Of a stretch of DNA of 64,000 bases, positions 42,781 through 64,000 are shown piece after piece. The notes beneath the pieces were generated by a model, which searched no databases, was not told the DNA's origin, and saw only the letters and a list, made by a program, of their open reading frames with translations. A program made the translations under genes and the position numbers. This DNA comes from Heloderma charlesbogerti (taxonomy: Eukaryota > Chordata > Lepidosauria > Squamata > Helodermatidae): positions 1,488,001 to 1,552,000 of the forward strand of contig JANEZZ010000404.1 of assembly GCA_026122225.1 (NCBI GenBank), given 5' to 3'. Every line of letters begins with the position of its first letter. Within the stretch, counting starts at the first letter, position 1.

Positions 42781-45700
42781 GCCTGGGTTATGCTTGCTGG
42801 GGATGATGGGATCTGGAGAGAGAGGCAGGTTGGGGAAAGCTGGTGTCTGCAAAACTGGGCAGGATGGACCAATGGTTTGCCTAGGTGCAAGGCGGTTTTC
42901 TGTGTCAGGAGAGACTGAAGAGTGGAACTCTCTGTCTTGTTTTTAGCATAGGCGGATCCCCCCCCCCGCCCCCCATCTTTCTGCTTGAGGGATGGGCCGT
43001 AGCTCAACGCTTTGCATGTGGGATGTCACAGGTTTAATCCCCAGCATGGCCAGGTGGGGCTGGGAAAGACCATGTCCGAAACACTGCACAGCCACTGCCA
43101 GTCAGTGAAGGCGAGACTGGGCTCGATGCAGCAATGGTCTGACTTGTTGAAAAGCGGCTCCTGGTGTTTCCAACTGCATATGCAGCAAGCCTTGCCTGAG
43201 AGCTAACATAGCTCAGGCCTAACAGATGGGTTAGTCATATTAAAAATCTCCATATAGAGGAGCAGTGTACCTACTTGTCGGTGTCATGCGCTTGAGAGGT
43301 CCTTTGCCTTTAAGTCTCCGGAAACATCTGTCTGGCCTTTGCTGGAAAACAAACTACTGATAACTAGATCAGCCTTCCCCAACCTGGCACCTTCCAAATG
43401 TGTGGGACTGCAGCCCCCATAATTCCCAGCCAACTGGGAGTTGCAGTCCAACACATCTGGAGGGTGCCAGGTTGGGGAAGGCTGGACTAGATCAGGGATC
43501 GAGACTGTGTGGCCCTCCAGATGTTGGACTGCAACTCCCATCATCTCCTTTATGCTGGCTAGGACTGATGGGAGTTGCAGTCCAACATCTGGAGGGCTCC
43601 CCACTAGATGGGCTTCCTTGGTCCGATCTAGCAGGGCTCTTTGTGTGGTCTGTATTCCCCATCCTTCAGCAGGCCCATTTCATGTTACTAGCCGTGGTTC
43701 TAATTTGTCTACAAAATGTTACATAATCATATGTACAAAGTAGTTTTCCTGTTTTTCTTCCCTTTTCCTTGTCCAGCTGTCTCCACAATTCTCAATAGTA
43801 GGCCTCTATTTTCCTAGTTTTATACTTAAACCTGCTTCTGCTCAGCCTTTGTCCACAAACCTCTTTGTGTTTTGCTTTTGTGTTCTTAGTATTCCCATTT
43901 GATAGATTGAGGAGTGTGGCTGAGAGTATGTGAATTTTCTTGGGCTGCACAAAAATTGGGATTGTACTTAAATCAGGATCTTTCCAAAATGCTCATGCAC
44001 TCATTCTCCCTTGCCATCAGTTTTTTTTTTTAATTGTTTCCCATTTTCATATACCTAATGCAAAAATAGGGGCCGCGGTGGCTTAGTGGTTAAGACGCTG
44101 AATTGCAGACCGGAAGGTCGGCAGGACAGCAGTTCGAGACCCGAGTGCTGCGTGACGGAGTGAGCTCCTGTCTTCAGTCCCAGCTTCTGCCAACCTAGCA
44201 GTTCGAAAGCAAGAAATTGCAAGTAGTTAAATAGGTACCGCTTCGGCGGGAAAGGTAACAGCGTTCCGTGCACCTCGGTGTTCAGTCATGCCGGCCACAT
44301 GACCACGGAAGCGTCTTCGGACAGCGCTGGCTCTTCGGCTTAGAAATGGAGATGAGCACCACACCCTAGAGTCAGACACGACTGGTTGGGGACACCTTTA
44401 CTGCGAAATCGCTGCCTCTAGGTGATTTGCTACACAATCTCAGCATTAAAAGATAACCATATCATAAAACCTTATTAGCATACATCATAAATTGGGTATT
44501 AAAATACATCATGCCTTTCAGCATCCCATAGGGCCCTCAAAATAGAAAAACAGCAACAGTAAGATCCATTCTGAACCCGCCCCAAAGAAGGAACATTGCA
44601 CAGGGAGGGTGCTGTACATCCTTAACAGCAATCCACCTAACTTCCGATGCTGGAGAACTTGGAACAGATCCAAGCTGTAGCCACACCGTTTGTGTCTTTG
44701 TGTGTGTGTGTGTGTGTGTTCATTCATGTAACCTTTTAGCCAGCTGGGCCTGCACTTCTTGAATTAAACTGTTTCAGGGGATTGAAAGTTGCAATCCACT
44801 GACCAAATTCTTTGTGTGTCAGTTAACTTCTTCCTGTGCTGCTTGCAGCCATAAAAGGGCTTGACTAGTTTCACACCAAACCTGTTGTTTGCCATGTTTG
44901 TTTAAATGCCACAAGGTTTTGGGCGTATTAGTACAGCTGTTAGCAGGGTGCCAAAACTGCGGAATGAAGATGAGAGGGAGAGGCATGCACAGACAAGGGG
45001 CAGCATTATAAATAGACAACCAGGGAATGCGCTTCCCGGAAGGGATTAGAGATTAAGCTTCCTGCCATGTGCAGATTGCGTGGTGCTATGCTGATGCTGG
45101 CTTGGCATTGTTTGAGCACCTACAGGCAGAGCGGTGTGCCTTTCACGTGCCTGTGAGTGTGCTTCTCAAGCTTAGAATTTAGCTTTCTTTAGACTGTCAG
45201 TTTTCTTTTAAAATGAAAAAGGAATAACACAAAAATGAGTTCGTAGACTACATGATATGGTAATCTTAGAAATCTATGGGTGAATTGCCATTCATTCCAG
45301 TAGGGCTTGCGAAGGGGAAAATCTGAGAGGAAGCTCGTTGTTGTTGTTTATGGCTATCAGTCCAAGCACCTCCTTCTCAACCTACTGCTAACAGTAACTC
45401 ATCTGTTGTGTTCCTTATTCTAAGTAACAACCCATCACTGTATTATATTCAAGAAAGAGAAGGTAACTAACTCACGTGGGAAGCATTGTTTCCAGTAAGC
45501 TATTATCACTTGTGCTGATGCTGACAAGAGCTTGTCTCCGCCATCAAGCGGATCCTGTTACTTTTTTTTCAATAAATATTGGGCATGGGGAATTGCAGTT
45601 TGCCTCACTATGAGCTTATAGAATTTGTCTTTCCCTAGCTGCTAAATTTTGCCAGCTCTTCACACACTGATGTTTCCTGACTTTGGGTAATGAACTGGAC

Positions 45701-46700
45701 AAAGAGACTAGGATTAGCGGTAGGCAACCTGGTGCCCTCCAGATGTTTGGAGATGCCATCAAAATGGCAGCAAAAGAGAGGCTGAAAAACATGTACTTCC
45801 ATAAGCCTGCCTGTATGAGAAATGGTCAGGGACTGTGGGAGTTGTAGTCAAAAACATCTGGAGGGCACCAGGTTGCACACCTCTGGATTAGGTTACTTCA
45901 GAGGGGCACGGACCTTTGTGAACGTGTTGCTTAGCCGTTCTTTCAAGACTGACCGTTGCAAAACATTTCTAGGTGGAGGAACTGGCGCTTCAGTCCATGA
46001 TCAACGCCAAGGAAGGGGATGTGACCATCTCTTCCGCTGCTGTAATGGAGGAGCATCAGAATGTAAGGCAACCCTGTCTTCTGTTGTGAGGAAGGAAGCG
46101 GGGCGGGGGGAGATGCCATCAAAATGGCAGCAAAAGAGAGGCTGAAAAACCTGTACTTAAAGAATCATTCCGTGTCAGGTTACATCCATCCCCTGCTGAC
46201 CCCAAGCTGTCAGGTGTAGTCACTATTGTGAGCTCCTCGCTACTAGGGGATGGAATTAAACGGATCCTTTAGAACTAACAAACATGAAAAAGAACATCAG
46301 GCAGTTAGATTAAATGGAACAAATCTGGGAATGAACACACATTTTTCAGCCCCTAAGAGGTTTGCATCTTTCCTTTTTTGGACCGATGGGAGTCCCATGC
46401 CAGCCATTCTGAGCTTTCCAAGTGAGAGCGGGAGCTGAAACAGAATGTAGACTTTGATCTGATCCAGCAAGGCCGCCATTAGGTTAGGTGAGATGCGTTG
46501 AGGGTATTCATACAAGTTTCTAGAGTCCTTAAGTAGCAGACTCTGTTGTTTGTGTTTCTTAGCCTGAAGTAACCAGATTTTTGTTTTTTGTATACCAAAC
46601 TCATGGACAGATGGATAACGAAGCAGCCATCAATCAAACTAAACTGCAGTTACAGATGCACATCAGTGAGGAGGAGGAGGAAGAGGAATCGGATTCCTAA
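42116..46700 (+). CDS. SNAPC5: SNAPC5 (SNAP19), snRNA-activating protein complex subunit 5
   Basis: SNAPC5 is the small subunit of SNAPc, which binds the proximal sequence element of snRNA genes for RNA polymerases II and III. Coding segments: 42116-42205 (MLSRLQELRKEEETLL, a leucine-zipper-like helix), 45973-46062 (starting VEELALQSM) and 46611-46700 (DNEAAINQ, then an acidic tail SEEEEEEESDS). The total is 89 residues (human 98), all in phase 0, each segment exactly 90 nt. The third exon's start is uncertain: acceptors at 46562/46563 (tgtttcttag) and 46610/46611 are both in frame and differ by 16 codons. I chose the shorter form because the extra residues are hydrophobic and unlike the family. 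The gene is tail-to-tail with MAP2K1, as in human. Confidence 0.92.
42991..43155 (+). repeat. tRNA-derived SINE, degraded
   Basis: GGGCCGTAGCTCAACGC and GGTTTAATCCCCAGC correspond to damaged A and B boxes, and the tail (GGGCTCGATGCAGCAATGGTC) matches the copies at 54.9 and 56.9 kb. Lies in SNAPC5 intron 1. Confidence 0.65.
43372..43605. mobile_element. Two adjacent foldback elements (hairpin MITEs)
   Basis: 43372-43489 folds CCTTCCCCAACCTGGCACC onto GGTGCCAGGTTGGGGAAGG, with inner arms around CCAACTGGGAGTTG. Directly after, 43494-43605 folds CCCTCCAGATGTTGGACTGC onto GCAGTCCAACATCTGGAGGG. They are related but not identical. Both lie in SNAPC5 intron 1. Confidence 0.8.
44069..44402 (+). repeat. 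Sauria-type SINE, near full length
   Basis: The tRNA-like head has an A box TGGCTTAGTGG (44079-44089) and a B box GTTCGAGACC (44132-44141). The body has CCAGCTTCTGCCAACCTAGC, ATGCCGGCCACATGACCACG and GGACAGCGCTGGCTCTTCGG; the 3' tail GTCAGACACGACTGGTTGG is Bov-B-like. This is the squamate Sauria SINE as I know it. Lies in SNAPC5 intron 1. Confidence 0.88.
45719..45887. mobile_element. Foldback element carrying a copied piece of SNAPC5 intron 2
   Basis: Outer arms GCAACCTGGTGCCCTCCAGA and TCTGGAGGGCACCAGGTTGC pair. The expected inner left arm is replaced by about 48 bp (45749-45798) nearly identical to 46109-46158 in the next intron. It lies 86 bp upstream of SNAPC5 exon 2. Confidence 0.75.
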
Positions 46701-48218
46701 CACGAGCCTTGAGGCCTGACTTCCTTTTTATCCCAGACTCAGGAACCTCCATGTCCATCATTCAAGGAAAATATTTACTCAGACTTTGCTTGGTGCTACA
46801 GAGACCAAACTACATTCACAAATGCAGCTGGGTTTCCCAAAGGCTTCCAGAAGTGGTGATAAATTGCGGGTGTGAGTAGGGGTGTTGAGAGAATGCAGTG
46901 TTGATGCATAACTATGTAGCATGAGTCCTTTTAAACCTACACTTTGAGCCAAGTAGCATTTGGGAGATGCAACACACAACTCTCAAAGCAATAATCTTTG
47001 TATGAAGCATCTACTGCTGTTAAAGATGGTTGGAAAGTTACTAATTCTAGGACGATGGCACTATCAAACCTCATCAGGGTAAAGAATGTAACAAAAGGGA
47101 AAAAAATAGTTCATGTTTCTTTGCATGTAGTCCTGTGCTGTGGCATTAAAAAATCCAACCACTGATTATATATGAGATACCTAAATTCTAACCACCTTTG
47201 GTGTATTGTATTAAATTTTCAACACTTCATGAATTGTCTACAAGTAGTAATAGGAAATGTCTTCAACTCCAACTTTTTGTTTTTACTTCTGAAGTGGTCA
47301 TTATGGAACTGTGGTCCTTCCAACAAGTGTCAGATGACTGCATTTAGCGAAGATGGAAGAGACACAAATACAAATTAGATAGGAGAGTTCTGGTCATGAA
47401 TGGGAGTGCCCAAGTATTTTTTTTCCCAACTTGTTTGGCCAGCACAAGCTCTGCTAGAATGAATCTATCTTTTGGGACCAATCTGGTTCCAGCTAAGGAA
47501 TTCTAAGATAAGTCCTGCTGCAAACAAGTCGTGTGGTCTTGATCTATGGTTGCTGCCATGGCAGTTCCTATGGTTTCCTTTAGCATAGTTGGAGAGCTGC
47601 TGCTCCTAGGTTCCTTTGCTCAGTGATGTTGCCATGGAAGAACCTGTTGCTGCTTCCTTTTCACCATTGCAGCAGCCTTGCTCTTTGTTGATGCGGGGAG
47701 TGCAGCTGGTCACAGTCCTGGCTGTTTTCCTTCCATGCTGTCCTTGACCTCAGCTGCTTTTCCCTACTCTTGTTCTTCTCAACTGCAGACCAGAGAGAAA
47801 TGAGCTTGTCAACACCGGGAATTTGCTGGGGAATTTCTGCTCAGCAATTTTGTGGTACTGTTTCATGTGATGGTGTTGTGCTGAGGATTGCACACCTGAG
47901 TTTACAGTATAATAAAATCCCCAAGCTTAGAGGAATGTCGGCCAAGATGAAAAGGTGGGACTCGGCCCAGGTGTATGGCTATATAAAGGTGCTTGAACAG
48001 GTGCCCCCTTTTCTGTCACTGGCCTGGAGGTGCAGGGGACAACTGCAGCACCTGTGCTCCAGCCATAAGTTGAGGGGGAGCACATGTAGAAGAAGAGGCA
48101 CAGATCTGAAGGTTAGGGCCAGAGATGCAAATTTGCCTTGAGATCTGTCTTGACGCCAGCCAGTTCACAGCAATTAATATTTAAAAAAAATAGTTCCCCG
48201 AAGTACCTTCATGATATA
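46701..48218. other. SNAPC5 3' UTR/flank and intergenic DNA
   Basis: An ATTAAA at 47143 is one candidate SNAPC5 polyadenylation signal, but none is decisive. A 123-codon open frame at 47770-48141 has no recognisable similarity and is not supported as a gene. No repeats identified with confidence. Confidence 0.45.
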
Positions 48219-49214
48219 TTTATTAGTGTAAGATGAAATTGCTCAACATCTGAAAGAATAAAACGATTAAAAGAATTTTCAAACACGAAGTATGCACAGT
48301 TTGTCATATCAAACTTCAGCGGACCTAGAAGAGAAGCAACTCTGATGCATTTCTCCTTTTTTTAAACAAGACACCTTTGATTCTGTCTGAAGGATTGTTT
48401 TCCTATCACCTGTTCTCAAAATACAAATACCAGATTAACTGGGAGGGAGATGTACACCACTAAGCAATCCCCAGATATTCAACAAGACACTTACAAATAA
48501 ATAGAAGTGTCAACAAATTTCCTTATGTTGACAGGGTGAGGAAAAGAGAGGGTGGCAGTATAGGGCTCAGGCCCTGCTCACATCTACCAAGAGTTTGTTA
48601 CACAAAGATCAGCTCATAACTTCAATCTCAGCTTAGTAGCAGCAAGTACATGCTTGGGAGAGGCTTGTTCAAGGCATCCCTCACTGTTTTGCCCAAGACT
48701 GGCTAAGCAAGACTTAATGTACCACCAAGTCACAAAAGGCTCGAGGTCAAACCAACCTAGCCGGGGGGGGGGGGGGGGAGCAGCACCGGCAGGATTTCCC
48801 ATTGCGAAAGGATATCCAACGTTCACTCCAAATGTGCATATCGCTAACTTAAAGCATTACATATTTGGTCAGTTAACAAATAAGTAATCAAACACAACAG
48901 CTGTTAATTTAGAACCCCAAAGAGAAATGGAAATTGACATGGAAAATAATTTGGCACATGCTAAGTAGAGACACATTTTTCTTTAAAGGGAATAGGGCGG
49001 GGGGGAATACACTTCCTAGTAGACAGAAGCTTTGAAAAACAGGACCAAAACAGCATTGCTTTAGACAGTTGGATAGGAGGTCGGTTGGAACGTAAATCCA
49101 CCAAGCGCTGCCCCAGCTCATTTCAGTGGGTCTTGTGTGGGGCTCCTATTCAAGCCCCACTTGGAATGAAGATTGCATAACACTTGGTGAATTCTTTGCA
49201 TCACTGTTTGATAT
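48219..49214 (-). other. MAP2K1 3' UTR with candidate polyadenylation signal
   Basis: The region follows the stop codon (49215-49217) and has no coding similarity. On the minus strand an AATAAA is read at 48224-48219. A poly-G run lies at 48764-48779. The exact transcript end is inferred. Confidence 0.55.
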
Positions 49215-62590
<13,376 letters not shown>

Positions 62591-63250
62591 CTGCAGCCCA
62601 AAAACAAAGCTTTAATTAAAACAAAAACTATCAGCAGAAATGGGAACTCATAAATCGTGCAAAAGTAATTAAGGGAAAGAGGTGATATTTCTCTCTAGTG
62701 AGGGTGAGGGAGGGAGCCACTCTGTCCCACTGAGCAGTCTGTCCTGCTCTGTTGTACCTCTAAGCATGATTCTGACACACAGTGAACTTTGTGGGAATCA
62801 GTCAGAAGACAAGCCTCCTAATGTGGCCCCACTTGCTTGTGGAATCTTATGGTTAAATGAAGTCACTCAGGTTATTTTTGATCACTCTCTCAAAAACACA
62901 ATTTTTTTTAAAAAGCCCAAGATATATATAGATACATACAGATATAGATATATATAAATGGCTGCTTGTCTCTAAATCAAGTTCAAGAACGAAAAGGAAC
63001 TTATTATTTGTCCTAAACCTTCAGCTGGTTCTGGAAATTATTTTATTGTCTGATCCACATCAGAGAGGAAGAGGAGGAGGAGACAACTAAACAGAGACAG
63101 CAGTGAGCAAGAGGAGGCCCCTGGCATCCCACGTTCCTCTCTCCCTCCCTCCCTCTCCCCCGCTTCCCCTCTGACTCCAAGCTGTGCGACATGCGACTGA
63201 ATGTGAGGGAGGGATCACCGCAAGCAAGTTCTCAGTGGGTGACTGTAATG

Positions 63251-63987
63251 CAGTGGCCTCCACTATTTCTCAGGCCGGAGACGTTTTGGCGCCAGGCACC
63301 ACCACTGAAGACCACTTGGGGCCTTTCTTGGGCCGTGGCTGGCCTCTCCTCTCCTCTCCCCCCCTTCCTGGTCAAGCAGTGATGCTGTGCACCAGATGCA
63401 ACTGGAGGTCTCTGGGGGCCTCTTCCCCTCATCCCCCTCCACGTCCTCCAAGCAAGACCTCACTGGTCAGCCACCAGGCCTCCAGGCAGGCACGTTCGGT
63501 GCTTGGCTTGGGATGGCCCTTCTCTCATCACTGAGAGTGCTCCGCCCTGCTCAGAGCTGCACAGTCTCCCAGCGCAGGGCCATGTTTCTTTCTCTCTGAA
63601 TCGCCCACATGCTCAATTTCCCCTCCACCTTCAAGACCTGTGCAGTGCGGCACTGCAGCTCGCCTGGGACGTTGCTCTTTGCCTCTGGGCTCCTCCCCTG
63701 CCACAGCCAATTGGCCGATAGCTCCTGCGTTCTCCTCTTCCCCCACCCCAGCCACCCTACAGCTGGTGAGCGGCAGGTCTCCCGACTCCCCACCCCCAGG
63801 TCTCCTCAGGGAGCCCAGATCACAGCAGCCAGCCCACTGCCAAAGCAAGCAGCATGGCGACGCGAGAGCGCCCCTGCGGTGAGGAGCAGCCACTGCAAAA
63901 CGAGAGAATGCGAATGAACGAGAGAGGCGGAAAGCCACACGGGAGGTGATTCAGAGTGGCCCTCGGCCCGTGCCGTGAAGAGCACTG
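63251..63987. mobile_element. Large hAT-like non-autonomous DNA element
   Basis: Left end CAGTGGCCTCCACT, right end read inward CAGTGCTCTTCACG. Flanks CTGTAATG (63243-63250) and CTGTAGTG (63988-63995) match at 7 of 8 positions. The 737-bp interior is GC-rich with overlapping chance frames on both strands and no transposase motifs that I can see. Confidence 0.65.
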
Positions 63988-64000
63988 CTGTAGTGCTACT

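Noticed and set aside
41738..42946. Open frame of 402 codons (and several overlapping ones on both strands)
   Set aside because: It lies in a CpG island, is low-complexity Ala/Arg/Pro/Gly, runs through the SNAPC5 first exon in another frame and shows no family similarity.
44069..44145. tRNA gene
   Set aside because: A and B boxes belong to a Sauria-type SINE head; the cloverleaf is not intact and a SINE body follows.
47770..48141. 123-codon open frame between SNAPC5 and MAP2K1
   Set aside because: No recognisable domain, no splice or promoter support.

Overview
The window is vertebrate nuclear DNA, most likely from a squamate reptile (lizard or snake). The gene order ZWILCH - RPL4 - SNAPC5 - MAP2K1 matches the block known from human 15q22.31, read here in the inverted direction. 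The squamate call rests on the repeats: a Sauria-type tRNA SINE, a Bov-B-type LINE tail, CR1 and L2 LINEs, Penelope-like and Helitron remnants, and many short hAT-like elements with 8-bp target duplications. There are no prokaryotic features; nearly all long reading frames outside the spliced exons are LINE-derived or CpG-island artefacts.

Layout. About 4.5-30.0 kb, minus strand: ZWILCH, a kinetochore RZZ-complex subunit. Sixteen coding exons are resolved by splice sites and matching phases; the last ~60 codons were not found. About 32.3-33.3 kb: a CpG island holding the RPL4 promoter and probably a ZWILCH promoter facing the other way. About 32.84-38.72 kb, plus strand: RPL4 (60S protein uL4), ten exons, hosting five box C/D snoRNAs (two SNORD16-type, three SNORD18-type). 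Its intron 3 has a U12-type donor and branch site, and its intron 4 a GC donor. About 41.5-42.8 kb: a second CpG island, and from it SNAPC5 (plus strand, three coding exons, 42.1-46.7 kb). About 48.2 kb to the right edge, minus strand: MAP2K1 (MEK1), last seven coding exons; the exons for roughly the first half of the protein lie beyond the window.

Introns and intergenic DNA are packed with transposable elements, several nested: an L2 LINE inside a TAA-flanked element with inverted ends, and a hAT-like element inside a remnant of an RNase-H-bearing LINE. The genes are housekeeping (ribosome, kinetochore, snRNA transcription, MAPK signalling) and do not form one pathway; the functional link within the window is RPL4 with its intronic snoRNAs, which couples ribosomal-protein synthesis to rRNA methylation guides.

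No clearly new biological system was found. The points most worth checking are the U12-type RPL4 intron containing SNORD16, the second SNORD16-like copy, a CR1 copy that becomes strongly GC-enriched where it meets the SNAPC5 CpG island, and the RNase-H LINE remnant between ZWILCH and RPL4.
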